From Streptomyces qaidamensis (lineage in GTDB: Bacteria; Actinomycetota; Actinomycetes; Streptomycetales; Streptomycetaceae): a stretch of 64,000 nt of DNA. The stretch lies in NCBI RefSeq assembly GCF_001611795.1, contig NZ_CP015098.1, forward strand, positions 1,736,001 through 1,800,000, read 5' to 3'. Under the pieces are notes generated by a model. The model did not search any database. It was not told the DNA's origin and was given only the letters and a program-made list of their open reading frames with translations. Below, one piece after another: positions 9,092-17,656 of the stretch (the first letter of the stretch is position 1; each line of letters begins with the position of its first letter). Made by a program: the position numbers and the translations under genes.

Positions 9092-11068
9092 TCAGACCTG
9101 CGCGCGCTCCTCGACGACCTTCAGGATCTTCGCGATGGCCTCGTCGAAGGGGATGCCGTTCTCCTGCGAGCCGTCGCGGTAGCGGAAGGACACGGACTCG
9201 TGGGACATGTCCTCGTCGCCCGCGATGACCATGAAGGGCACCTTCTGCTTCTGGGCGTTGCGGATCTTCTTCTGCATGCGGTCGGAGGAGGAGTCGACCT
9301 CGACACGCAGGCCCTTCTTCTTGGCCGCGGCGGCGAACTTCTCCAGGTATTCGACGTGCGCGTCACCGATCGGGATGCCGACCGCCTGTACGGGGGCGAG
9401 CCACGCCGGGAAGGCACCCGCGTAGTGCTCCAGGAGCACCGCGAAGAACCGCTCGATGGAGCCGAACAGCGCGCGGTGGATCATGACGGGGCGCTGCTTG
9501 GAGCCGTCGGGGCCGGTGTACTCCAGGTCGAAGCGCTCCGGCAGGTTGAAGTCGAGCTGGATCGTCGACATCTGCCAGGTGCGGCCGATGGCGTCCTTGG
9601 TCTGGACGGAGATCTTCGGGCCGTAGAAGGCGGCGCCGCCCGGGTCGGGCACCAGGGGCAGGCCCTGCTTCTCGGCGACCTGGCGCAGCGTCTCCGTGGC
9701 CTCTTCCCAGGCCTCGTCCGAGCCGACGAACTTCTCCGGGTCCTTGGTGGACAGCTCCAGGTAGAAGTCGGTCAGGCCGTAGTCGCGCAGCAGGCCGAGG
9801 ACGAAGGTGAGCGTCTTGTCGAGCTCCTCCGACATCTGCTCACGGGTGCAGTAGATGTGCGCGTCGTCCTGCGTGAAGCCTCGGGCCCGGGTCAGGCCAT
9901 GCACGACGCCCGACTTCTCGTAGCGGTACACCGTCCCGAACTCGAAGAGGCGCAGCGGCAGTTCACGGTAGGAACGCCCGCGCGCGTCGAAGATCAGGTT
10001 GTGCATCGGGCAGTTCATGGGCTTGAGGTAGTAGTCCACGCCCTCGTCGAGCTGCATGGGCGGGTACATGCCGTCGGCGTACCAGTCCAGGTGGCCCGAG
10101 GTCTCGAAGAGCTTCCCCTTGGTGGCGTGCGGGGTGTAGACGAACTCGTAGCCCTCTTCCTCGTGGCGGCGGCGCGAGTAGTCCTCCATGACCCGGCGGA
10201 TGATGCCGCCCTTGGGGTGGAAGACGGCGAGGCCGGAGCCGATCTGCTCCGGGACGGAGAACAGGTCGAGCTCGCTGCCGAGCTTGCGGTGGTCGCGCTT
10301 CTCGGCCTCGGCGAGGAACTCCAGGTGCGCCTTCAGCTCGTCCTTGGTGGGCCAGGCGGTGCCGTAGATGCGCTGGAGCATGGGGTTCTTCTCGCTGCCG
10401 CGCCAGTAGGCGGCCGCGTTTCGCATCAGCTTGAACGCCGGGATGGCACGGGTCGACGGCAGGTGGGGGCCCCGGCAGAGGTCCTTCCAGCACAGGTCGC
10501 CGGTCTTGGCGTCCAGGTTGTCGTAGATCGTCAGCTCGCCGGCGCCGACCTCGACGTCCGCGCCGTCGTCGGACGAGGCGGAGCCCTTGAGGCCGATCAG
10601 CTCCAGCTTGTAGGGCTCGCCGGCCAGCTCCTCACGGGCGGCCTCGTCGGTCACCACGCGGCGGGAGAAGCGCTGCCCCCGCTTCTGGATCTCCTGCATC
10701 TTCTTCTCGATGGCCTTGAGATCCTCGGGCGTGAACGGCTTCTCGACGTCGAAGTCGTAGTAGAAGCCGTCCTTGACGGGCGGGCCGATGCCGAGCTTGG
10801 CCTCGGGGAAGAGCTCCTGCACGGCCTGCGCCATGACGTGCGCGGTGGAGTGGCGCAGGATGTTCAGGCCGTCCTCGGAGGAGATCTCGACGCCCTCGAC
10901 CTCGTCGCCCTCGGACAGGGCGTACGACAGGTCCCTGAGCTCGCCGGCCACGCGCGCGGCGATGATCGAGCGCTCGCCGGCGAAGAGCTCGGCGGCCGTA
11001 GTGCCCGTCGTCACCACGCGTTCTTCCCGCTCGGAATCGCGCTGGATGATCACACGGACGTCTGACAC
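9092..11068 (-). CDS. thrS: Threonine--tRNA ligase
   Basis: ThrS, 658 residues, charges tRNA-Thr with threonine. Domains in order are an N-terminal TGS domain (about 1-65), the editing domain with HSTAHV, the class II catalytic core, and the C-terminal anticodon-binding domain starting near [10 protein letters not shown]. The zinc-binding Cys is visible in KPMNCPMHN, one His in [17 protein letters not shown] context, and another in [14 protein letters not shown]. The GTG at 11068 has a strong AGGAGAG site 6 bases upstream. It follows two coupled unknown genes after 92 bases, so it could be read from its own promoter. Confidence 0.98.
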   Translation of the reverse strand: MSDVRVIIQRDSEREERVVTTGTTAAELFAGERSIIAARVAGELRDLSYALSEGDEVEGVEISSEDGLNILRHSTAHVMAQAVQELFPEAKLGIGPPVKDGFYYDFDVEKPFTPEDLKAIEKKMQEIQKRGQRFSRRVVTDEAAREELAGEPYKLELIGLKGSASSDDGADVEVGAGELTIYDNLDAKTGDLCWKDLCRGPHLPSTRAIPAFKLMRNAAAYWRGSEKNPMLQRIYGTAWPTKDELKAHLEFLAEAEKRDHRKLGSELDLFSVPEQIGSGLAVFHPKGGIIRRVMEDYSRRRHEEEGYEFVYTPHATKGKLFETSGHLDWYADGMYPPMQLDEGVDYYLKPMNCPMHNLIFDARGRSYRELPLRLFEFGTVYRYEKSGVVHGLTRARGFTQDDAHIYCTREQMSEELDKTLTFVLGLLRDYGLTDFYLELSTKDPEKFVGSDEAWEEATETLRQVAEKQGLPLVPDPGGAAFYGPKISVQTKDAIGRTWQMSTIQLDFNLPERFDLEYTGPDGSKQRPVMIHRALFGSIERFFAVLLEHYAGAFPAWLAPVQAVGIPIGDAHVEYLEKFAAAAKKKGLRVEVDSSSDRMQKKIRNAQKQKVPFMVIAGDEDMSHESVSFRYRDGSQENGIPFDEAIAKILKVVEERAQV

Positions 11069-11160
11069 CGGTCTCTCCTGACTGAAGGGGGCTGCGGGCG
11101 CCATACCGGAGCGCGCGCACGAGTAAGGATCGTACCGACCCGGGACCACCCTTCGCGAAA

Positions 11161-12390
11161 TCAGTCCTCGCAGTCCCCTCCGCAGGCCTCCTCGAAGAAG
11201 GCCGCGACCCCGGCGTTCTCCTGCAGCGCCTTCATCAGCCGGTCCCGCTCGGCGTCGTCGAGCTGTACGGGTACGACGCCGTGGGCGCCGGTGAGGCGGC
11301 GGAATCCGCCCCGGCTCTCCAGCCGCCCCTGCACGCGCACCGGGAGTCCGACGAGGTGCGCGTGCCCGGCGATCCGGTAGCCCTCCTCGTCGAGGGTGAT
11401 CCGGACGTTGGGCACGTCGGCCCCGGCCAGCACGCGCAGCCGTACGGTGCCGTCGCCGCGCGGCCCTGACCTGCGCAGCCGTACCACCGCTCCTGTGATC
11501 CGCACCGGGACGGCGGGTTCCTCGCGCAGGTAGCGGGCGCCCGCCTCGCGCAGCACGGCCAGGTCGCCGGGCGAGAACTCGACGGGCTCGGCGGAGGGCG
11601 CGCAGCCCTCGGGCACACCGGCGGCAGGCGCCCACTCGACGGCGATCCGGGCGCCCTCCGTTCCGCGGACGAGGGCGACGAGCGCCTCGGTGAGGTCATG
11701 GCTCACGCCTGCCTCGACGGCGGCGTCGAAGGCGTCCATGCCGCCGGTGGCCCGCTGGTAGTCGATGGCCTCGCGGGCGGCGAAGAGGGCGTGGTGGAGG
11801 CGTACGGCCAGGGGGCGGCCGCCGGCGACGGGCACGAAGGCGGTGAGGCGGCCGTCGGCGGCGGAGCCGACCAGGACGTGTCGCAGGGCCGCGGCGGCGG
11901 AGCGGCGGTGGCGGGCGCCGTGGTAGCCGGCCCGGGCTCGGGTGGCGAGGGCCGCCGCGAGCAGCATCCGGCGGGCGGCGCCGCGCAGCCGGTCCTCGAC
12001 GGTCCAGGAGGCCGCGCCGGCGGGTCCGGCGGGGACGTCGTGCCACCAGCGGATCTCGTCGCTGGGCACGGCCAGGGAGACGAGGACCTCGCGGGCGGAG
12101 GGCGAGCCGCTGCGGGACAGGGCGAGCAGGGCCTCGCCGAGCAGGTCGTCGCTGTCGGGGAAGGCGCGGGTCTCGGGCACCAGGAGGCTGGTGCCGCTGC
12201 CGCCGGGGCCGGGCGGGGTCCAGCGGCCGTAGCGTCCGGGGGCGCCGCCGCGCCGCTGCCAGCCGTGCCGGCGCAGCAGGGCGCTGAGCACCGCCGGGTC
12301 GACCTCGGCGGGTTCGGGTGAGGGGCCGGCCGTGTCGACGGGGTGGGGCCGCACGGGCCTCAGGGGTTCCTCGGTCGGGCGGTGCGTCAC
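11161..12390 (-). CDS. Hypothetical protein coupled to a DUF4365 gene
   Basis: This 409-residue soluble protein begins [17 protein letters not shown]. Its N-terminal half includes [18 protein letters not shown] and a helical Ala/Arg-rich part ([20 protein letters not shown]). The C-terminal half (about 290-409) looks like a beta-rich domain with [21 protein letters not shown] and ends in an acidic Cys-containing tail (ACGGDCED). I recognise no named family. GTG at 12390 overlaps the TGA of the DUF4365 gene (GTGA), so the two are translationally coupled. The conserved pairing suggests a shared role, which is inference. Confidence 0.82.
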   Translation of the reverse strand: MTHRPTEEPLRPVRPHPVDTAGPSPEPAEVDPAVLSALLRRHGWQRRGGAPGRYGRWTPPGPGGSGTSLLVPETRAFPDSDDLLGEALLALSRSGSPSAREVLVSLAVPSDEIRWWHDVPAGPAGAASWTVEDRLRGAARRMLLAAALATRARAGYHGARHRRSAAAALRHVLVGSAADGRLTAFVPVAGGRPLAVRLHHALFAAREAIDYQRATGGMDAFDAAVEAGVSHDLTEALVALVRGTEGARIAVEWAPAAGVPEGCAPSAEPVEFSPGDLAVLREAGARYLREEPAVPVRITGAVVRLRRSGPRGDGTVRLRVLAGADVPNVRITLDEEGYRIAGHAHLVGLPVRVQGRLESRGGFRRLTGAHGVVPVQLDDAERDRLMKALQENAGVAAFFEEACGGDCED

Positions 12391-12953
12391 GGTTTCCCTC
12401 CCGTCCCGACCCGCGTCATGATCTCGCACAGGGCCCGGTCGTCGAAGATGCGTGAGGTCGGTATGCGCACGGTGGTGCGGCGGCGGCCGGTGATCGGCTG
12501 TCCGGCGAGGTTGGTCCAGTAGCAGCAGTGCCTCAGGTCGAGCCGGTCGTGGCCGGCGCGCAGCCAGTCGTCCTGGGCGCGCGGCACCAGCATCACCACG
12601 AGGATCTTGTGCACCGACACGGGTGTGCGGGCGAGCTTCGCCAGGTGGTCGTTGTCGAGCGTGAAGGAGAAGGTGCGGCCCGGCGGGTTGGGCGGGACCT
12701 GGTACGTGGCCTTGAGCTGCACCTTGATGGTGACCTCGTCGTCGACCGTGTGCCCGGGGGCGCTGTGGCTGACATGCCAGTCGATGCCGTTGTCGGGAAA
12801 GGGCTGGGACAGCGAGCAGCCGGCGGCCGCCGCGACGGCGTGCAGATAGCCGACCTGCAGTGTCTCCATGCAGGCGGTGGTGGCGAGAGTGCCGCGAGAG
12901 GGAGCCGTGCGCTCGGGCAGCAGCCCGCCCCGTTCGGGCTGCGCTATGGCCAT
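12387..12953 (-). CDS. DUF4365 domain protein
   Basis: This 188-residue protein matches the DUF4365 pattern. The core DWHVSHSAPGHTVDDEVTIK followed by VQLKATYQ resembles the D..D/E..QLK arrangement of restriction-endonuclease-like (PD-(D/E)xK) folds, to which DUF4365 has been related. The later part includes ILVVMLVPRAQDDWL and a CCYWTNLAG motif. ATG at 12953 follows GGAAGG 9 bases upstream. It is divergent from the exonuclease gene and overlaps the next gene by four bases. A nuclease role is plausible but untested. Confidence 0.82.
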   Translation of the reverse strand: MAIAQPERGGLLPERTAPSRGTLATTACMETLQVGYLHAVAAAAGCSLSQPFPDNGIDWHVSHSAPGHTVDDEVTIKVQLKATYQVPPNPPGRTFSFTLDNDHLAKLARTPVSVHKILVVMLVPRAQDDWLRAGHDRLDLRHCCYWTNLAGQPITGRRRTTVRIPTSRIFDDRALCEIMTRVGTGGKP

Positions 12954-13122
12954 GGCCAACAGCCTTCCAGAACAAGTGATTCCCCGCTGCGGGCCGCTGA
13001 ACTGCAACAACCCGTACTCCTGTTGTCTCCTTCCGGCGTACGGCGCAAACAGCCCGGGTATCACCGAATCGGGCAGCGGACGGTGCGTCAACTGCCGAAG
13101 GTGAACGAGGGGTTGTGTGGCT

Positions 13123-13851
13123 ATGACGACGTGCTGGTTCGAGGGGCCGCTGGCCGCCTTCGACACGGAGACGACGGGCGTGGACGTCGAGACCGACCGG
13201 ATCGTGTCGGCCGCCGTCGTCGTCCAGGACGCGCCGGGCATCCGGCCGCGGGTGAGCCGTTGGCTGGTGAACCCGGGGGTGCCGGTGCCGGCCGAGGCGA
13301 CGGCGGTGCACGGGCTGACGGAGGAGCACCTGCGGCTCAACGGGCGGTGGCCGGCGCCGGTGATGTACGAGATAGCGCAGGCGCTGGCCGAGCAGGCGCA
13401 CGCCGGGCGCCCGGTCGTGGTGATGAACGCGCCGTTCGATCTGACCATGCTGGACCGGGAGTTGCGCCGCCATCGCGCCTCGGCGCTCGGCCGCTGGTTC
13501 GAGTCGGCGCCGCTGTCCGTGCTCGACCCGCGGGTTCTGGACAAGCACCTGGACCGCTACCGCAAGGGCCGCCGGACTCTCACCGATCTGTGTGCGCACT
13601 ACGGGGTCGCCCTGGAGGGTGCGCACGACGCGGCGGCCGACGCCGTGGCGGCGCTGGAGGTCACCCGGGCGGTGGGCCGCCGGTTCGCGTCCCGGCTGGA
13701 GCGTCTCGCCCCGGGTGAGCTGCACACCCTGCAGGCGGTGTGGCACGCGGCGCAGGCGCGGGGCCTGCAGGCGTGGTTCGCGCGCAGCGGCGTGGACGAG
13801 GCGGTCGACCCGGCGTGGCCACTGCGTCCGGACCTGCCGGCGGCGGCCTGA
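13123..13851 (+). CDS. 3'-5' exonuclease of the DEDDh (DnaQ-like) family
   Basis: This protein of about 242 residues has all three exonuclease motifs: Exo I AAFDTETTGVD (metal-binding D and E), Exo II in VVMNAPFDLTML (N..FD), and Exo III in AHDAAADAVAAL with the catalytic His and Asp, so it is the DEDDh subclass. It could act in DNA repair or proofreading. ATG at 13123 and GTG at 13117 share the same purine-rich GAACGAGGGG; either is possible. It ends 90 bases before the minus-strand tRNA-Val gene. Confidence 0.92.
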   Translation: MTTCWFEGPLAAFDTETTGVDVETDRIVSAAVVVQDAPGIRPRVSRWLVNPGVPVPAEATAVHGLTEEHLRLNGRWPAPVMYEIAQALAEQAHAGRPVVVMNAPFDLTMLDRELRRHRASALGRWFESAPLSVLDPRVLDKHLDRYRKGRRTLTDLCAHYGVALEGAHDAAADAVAALEVTRAVGRRFASRLERLAPGELHTLQAVWHAAQARGLQAWFARSGVDEAVDPAWPLRPDLPAAA

Positions 13852-13902
13852 GCACCGGCCCGGGCCCGCGAAGGCATACCCGGCACGGCGCCCGAGGGCA
13901 TG

Positions 13903-13931
13903 AAAAAACCGGTCCGTCTGTGACGGACCGG
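13903..13931 (-). terminator. Intrinsic terminator of tRNA-Val(CAC)
   Basis: A perfect 10-bp stem CCGGTCCGTC / GACGGACCGG (13909-13918 and 13922-13931, 3-base loop) is followed on the minus strand by six T residues. It lies 10 bases after the 3' end of the tRNA gene and also meets the end of the exonuclease gene from the other side. Confidence 0.85.
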
Positions 13932-13941
13932 CTGTTTCCGG

Positions 13942-14013
13942 TGGGCGATACTGGGTTCGAACCAGTGACCTCTTCGGTGTGAACGAAGCGCTCTCCCACT
14001 GAGCTAATCGCCC
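13942..14013 (-). tRNA. tRNA-Val (anticodon CAC)
   Basis: The 72-base gene folds into a full cloverleaf: acceptor GGGCGAT/ATCGCCC, D-arm GCTC..GAGC, anticodon stem CTTCG/CGAAG with loop TTCACAC (anticodon CAC, reading GUG), and T-arm ACTGG-TTCGAAC-CCAGT. The discriminator base is A and CCA is not encoded. An identical gene lies at 29987-30058. Confidence 0.98.
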
Positions 14014-14052
14014 GGGAACGCACTGAACCATACAGGTCCGGGCACGCTTCCT

Positions 14053-14499
14053 TCAAACCGCTTCGAGGTGCGTGAGGAGTCCGCGCCGCCCGGACCGCAT
14101 CATCAGCGCGTGGTTGGCGCGGAAGACGGGCCGTCCCGGTACGGCGAGCCGCCGCAGCAGCGGCTTGTGCACGCTGACGACCTGGTCGTACCGTGCCAGG
14201 CTGCCCGTCCCGTACGGTGTGACGGTCCAGCGCGCCCAGCCCTCGATGTCCCCGGACAGGGCGGTCTCCAGCACGCCGTCCGCGGGATCGCGCCCCACCT
14301 CCCGCGCCGTGAAGGTCATGTCGTACGGCAGGGCGGAGCGGATGCGGATCACCCCGGTGGTGCCGTCGAGCCGGGTCACCTCCCGAACCTGGGGCCACCA
14401 GCGCGGGTAGTCCTCGGGGCGCTCCAGCACGTCGTAGACGGTGGCGGGCGGTGCGGGCAGGGTCCACAGGCTGCGGAAGCGGTAATGGTTCCAGTCCAT
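14053..14499 (-). CDS. SRPBCC (START-like) family protein
   Basis: This 148-residue protein begins MDWNHYRFRSLWTLPAPP and shows the helix-grip pattern of polyketide cyclase/dehydrase-type SRPBCC proteins: VYDVLERPEDYPRWWPQVREV early, then beta strands such as VIRIRSALPYDMTFTA, and a long C-terminal helix ending NHALMMRSGRRG. It probably binds a hydrophobic ligand; no catalytic residue can be assigned. ATG at 14499 is preferred over ATG at 14562 because the family starts there. It is divergent from the SCO7613-type gene with a 97-base shared promoter region. Confidence 0.85.
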   Translation of the reverse strand: MDWNHYRFRSLWTLPAPPATVYDVLERPEDYPRWWPQVREVTRLDGTTGVIRIRSALPYDMTFTAREVGRDPADGVLETALSGDIEGWARWTVTPYGTGSLARYDQVVSVHKPLLRRLAVPGRPVFRANHALMMRSGRRGLLTHLEAV

Positions 14500-14596
14500 G
14501 CCCCAAGTCTGCCCAGGAGCGACGCGGACCGTCTGAGTACGCGCCTGAGTATCCGCACTCATGTCGTGCGGGGTGACGCGGACCACACTGCGAGCC

Positions 14597-16981
14597 ATGA
14601 CCCACTTTCCGCCCCCGGCCGAGGAATTGCGGCTCCTCGATGCCGAACTCTGGCAACTGGACGCCCGGCGCGCCCAGTTGCTGACTCGTCGCGCCTGGCT
14701 GGTAGCGGCCCTGAACCAGACGCAGTGGCAGTCGCGGGCCCAGGCCTCGACCCAGCCGCCGCCCACCGCGGCGCCCCGCCCGGAGACGGCCGCGCCGAGC
14801 GTTCAGAACGTGCTGCTGGTCCTCGGCGGTGTCCTGCTGACCCTCGCTGCGGCGGTGTTCACCCTGGTCAGCTGGGGGCACATGGGGATCGCCGGGCGTG
14901 CCCTGGTGCTCGGCGCGGTCACCCTGGCCACGCTCGCCGCGCCCGTGGCTCTGCTGAAGCGGGGGCTGCGGTCGACGGCCGAGTCCGTGGCGGGCCTCGG
15001 GCTCGCCCTGACGGTCCTCGATGCCTACGCACTGCACGCGGCGGCCCTGTCCGGGACGGACGGCACCGGGTACGCGGCGGCCGCGTCCGCGGTGCTGGCG
15101 GTGACCTGGTCGGCGTACGGCCTGCTGCCGGTCACGGCCGCGCTCCGTCTGCCCCTGCCGTGCGCCCTGGCCGCGGCCCAGTTCCCGCTGTTGCTGTGGG
15201 CCATGTCCGCCGACGCGGGTGCGTATGCGGTCACGGCCGCGCTGCTGGTGACGGCCGGGCTCGACGCGGTGGCGGTGGTGCGGCTGACGGCCGGGGCCAC
15301 GCGGATCACCGCCCTCGTCGGTGCGTACGGCATGGGTGGCTGGGGTGTTCTGGGGGCCGGCTGGCTGTCCTTGACGGCCGGCGGTCCGGGCGACGCTTCC
15401 CGTGCCGGGGCGCTGCTCCTGCTGGCGGCGGCGATCGCCCTGGGTACGGCCCGGCAGGAGCCGGGCAAGGAGCACGCCCTCGGCCTCACGGTCGCGTCCG
15501 GGCTGCTCGTGGTGGCCGCGCTCGGCGGAGTGGCCCGTTCCGGGGTGCCCTCGGAGTGGGCGGTTCCGGCTCATCTGGTCGTCGGTGTGGCCCTGTTGGG
15601 GGCGGTACGGGCCGAACGGCTCCCGGACGCGATGCGCAGGGGCTTCGCCTGGGCGTCCGGTGTCGTGCAGGCGCTGGCGGTGCTGTGGACGCTGCCCGTC
15701 GTCGCCGTGGTGCTGCTGGGTCCGGCCGTCCGGCTGGACCGGGTGTGGAGCGGTGCTCCGACGGACGCCCGTGCGGCGGTGGCCGCCGATGTGCCCTGGC
15801 CACCGGACGCGGCACCGGCTCCCCTGGTGCTGGTGGCTGTCGCCGCGGTCCTCGCCCTGGCGGTCCGCGCGCAGGAGTGGCGTGGGCGTGCCCGGCTGGG
15901 TGCCGCGGGGCTGCTCTGGGCCACGGCTCTGATGCTCCCCTCGGTCTTCGAGGCTCCGTACCTCGCGGGGATGCTGGTCCTGGGCGCCATCACGGCGGTC
16001 GCGCTGTACACGTGCCGGCTCACGGAGGGGGCCGCGCAGATCACGGCCCTCGTCCTCGCCCTGGTCACGGCCGCCGGCCTCACCCTGGTCTCACTCGCCT
16101 CGCAGTCCGCGACCCTGGTCGTGCTGTCCGCGCTGACGGCGTTGTTCGCAGCGGCCTCGTGGCGGGCGGGCGTCGCCCCCTTCACCACTCCGGCCGCTCT
16201 CGCGCACGCCGCCGCGCTGGCCGCTGCGTCCGGTGCCGCGGCGGACTGGCCGCCGGCCCGAACCGCCCTGCTGGTGCTGGCCGTTGCCGGTGCCGCCGCC
16301 CTGCTGGCGGCGCGCTTGGGCGCCTCCCGGACGACGCTGCCGGTCGAGGCCGTGGGTGCCGCCGCCGGTCTGTTCGCCGTGGCTCTCACCGTCACCGACC
16401 CGCCGATGCTCGCCCTGGTGCTGGCCCTGTGCGGAGTGATCGCCGCGGGCACGGCCCTGCGCGAGGAGCGCCGTCCCGTCGGCTACGCGGCCACGGCCCT
16501 GTTCGTGCTGGCCGCGTGGGTACGCCTGGCGGCCTGGGACGTGGGCACGCCCGAGGCGTACACGCTCCCGGTGACCGTCCCGGCCCTGCTCGTCGGTGCC
16601 CTGCGCCGGCGCCGCGACCCGCAGGCCTCCTCCTGGACGGCGTACGGCGCCGGCCTCACCGTCACGCTCCTGCCGAGCCTGGTCGCGGCCTGGGCCGACC
16701 CGCACTGGACACGGCCACTGCTGCTGGGCGGTGCGGCGCTGCTGGTCACGCTGCTGGGTGCCCGGCACCACCTCCAGGCACCGCTGGTGCTCGGCGGCTC
16801 GGCCCTGGCCCTGGTCACCCTGCACGAACTCGCCCCGTACGTCGTGCAGGTGACGGGGGCGCTCCCCCGCTGGGCACCTCCCGCCCTCGCCGGGCTCCTG
16901 CTGCTCGCCCTCGGGGCGACGTACGAGAAGCGGATCCGGGACGTCCGTCGGGTGCGGGAGACCCTGGGGAGGATGGACTAG
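14597..16981 (+). CDS. SCO7613-type polytopic membrane protein
   Basis: This 794-residue protein has a short soluble N-terminus (MTHFPPPAEELRLLDAELWQ), a probable coiled part around residues 10-35, and then more than twenty Ala/Leu/Val-rich membrane segments. The start VLLVLGGVLLTLAAAVFTLVSW is typical of the Streptomyces family with the SCO7613 C-terminal domain. No transport or enzyme motif is visible and the function is unknown. The final codons read ATG GAC TAG, and that TAG belongs to a CTAG target duplication made by the adjoining mobile element, so the coding length is preserved. Confidence 0.9.
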   Translation: MTHFPPPAEELRLLDAELWQLDARRAQLLTRRAWLVAALNQTQWQSRAQASTQPPPTAAPRPETAAPSVQNVLLVLGGVLLTLAAAVFTLVSWGHMGIAGRALVLGAVTLATLAAPVALLKRGLRSTAESVAGLGLALTVLDAYALHAAALSGTDGTGYAAAASAVLAVTWSAYGLLPVTAALRLPLPCALAAAQFPLLLWAMSADAGAYAVTAALLVTAGLDAVAVVRLTAGATRITALVGAYGMGGWGVLGAGWLSLTAGGPGDASRAGALLLLAAAIALGTARQEPGKEHALGLTVASGLLVVAALGGVARSGVPSEWAVPAHLVVGVALLGAVRAERLPDAMRRGFAWASGVVQALAVLWTLPVVAVVLLGPAVRLDRVWSGAPTDARAAVAADVPWPPDAAPAPLVLVAVAAVLALAVRAQEWRGRARLGAAGLLWATALMLPSVFEAPYLAGMLVLGAITAVALYTCRLTEGAAQITALVLALVTAAGLTLVSLASQSATLVVLSALTALFAAASWRAGVAPFTTPAALAHAAALAAASGAAADWPPARTALLVLAVAGAAALLAARLGASRTTLPVEAVGAAAGLFAVALTVTDPPMLALVLALCGVIAAGTALREERRPVGYAATALFVLAAWVRLAAWDVGTPEAYTLPVTVPALLVGALRRRRDPQASSWTAYGAGLTVTLLPSLVAAWADPHWTRPLLLGGAALLVTLLGARHHLQAPLVLGGSALALVTLHELAPYVVQVTGALPRWAPPALAGLLLLALGATYEKRIRDVRRVRETLGRMD

Positions 16982-17540
16982 TAGTGCTTCGTTGGGTTCT
17001 GCTCTGTCTGCGGCGATTGCGTTGGGTGAGTAGCGGCGGCTGCGTTGGGTGAGTAGGGGGCGTCCGCAGGTGGTGCAGGTAGCGGCCCAGCACCTCATTA
17101 GGTCCTGGAGGAGATCGAGGACCTGGTAGAGGGTCAGGCCGGTGTGGGGACTTCTGGGCCGAGCCGCCTGAGGGTGAGGAATGCCTGGGCGGCGGTGACG
17201 AGGGTGACGTGGTGGTGCCGGCCGCACCATGTGCGGCCTTCGAAATGGTGGACCGGCAGCGGATCCCACGGCGACTGGTTCACGAACTGCCGCAGGGCCT
17301 GCGTGTTCCCGTCCGGCAGCCGCTCCGCCATCGGCTGGATCGACTTCCGCCGGCCGTCCGGCATCAGGCCCCGCCCATAACACTCACCCCACCGCCGCTG
17401 ATCCCGCCGCGGCAGCGAGGCGAACACATCGGCAACGAACTCCGCCAACTCGTCCCGGTGCCGTTCCACCTCCCCCAGCCTCATGCCAGAGCGTTGCCCA
17501 CCACGAGCCGGGATCACTCAACGTAACGAAGCACTACTAG
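16978..17540 (-). mobile_element. Internally deleted IS701-type element (555 bp) with CTAG target duplication
   Basis: The element proper is 16982-17536. Its ends form a perfect 12-bp terminal inverted repeat, TAGTGCTTCGTT on the left and AACGAAGCACTA on the right. It is flanked on both sides by CTAG (16978-16981 and 17537-17540), fitting the YTAR targets and 4-bp duplications known for the IS701 family. Inside is a fused remnant of the transposase N- and C-termini without the DDE core, so the copy is non-autonomous. Two copies of GCGTTGGGTGAGTAG sit near 17025-17055. Intact duplications suggest a fairly recent insertion. Confidence 0.9.
17060..17484 (-). pseudogene. IS701-family transposase remnant, internal deletion and frameshift
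   Basis: From ATG at 17484 the frame reads the usual IS701-family N-terminus (RLGEVERHRDELAEFVADVF, then FASLPRRDQRRWGECYGRGL and QFVNQSPWDPLPV). It jumps directly to C-terminal sequence HHFEGRTWCGRHHHVTLVTA and stops at 17134. The true C-terminus, LTLYQVLDLLQDLMRCW and CTTCGRPL, continues in another frame. The catalytic centre of roughly 250-300 residues is missing, so no active transposase can be made. Confidence 0.85.
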
Positions 17541-17632
17541 AGGGCTCGGGCCGTCTCGACTGCGGACTCGTCCCGTGATGTCATACGTTCCCCGATCTGC
17601 CGCCGCGACAGCGGCACGCTCGGGCAGAGGCC

Positions 17633-17652
17633 GGGGGGCGGGGGGCGGGGGG
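17633..17652 (+). promoter_or_regulatory. Three runs of six G in the ribosome-binding region of the PucR gene
   Basis: Three GGGGGG runs separated by single C residues end 4 bases before the ATG at 17657, where a Shine-Dalgarno site is expected. The runs can pair with the 16S tail only partly and could fold as a G-quadruplex, which would affect translation. Slippage here could change spacing between strains. Confidence 0.5.
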
Positions 17653-17656
17653 CATC

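Noticed and set aside
11161-14031. Single 956-residue minus-strand frame
   Set aside because: Only the part from 12390 down is gene-like. The upstream part runs antisense through the exonuclease and through tRNA-Val.
14068-17052. 994-residue plus-strand frame
   Set aside because: Gly/Arg-rich shadow of the SCO7613-type membrane protein in another frame.
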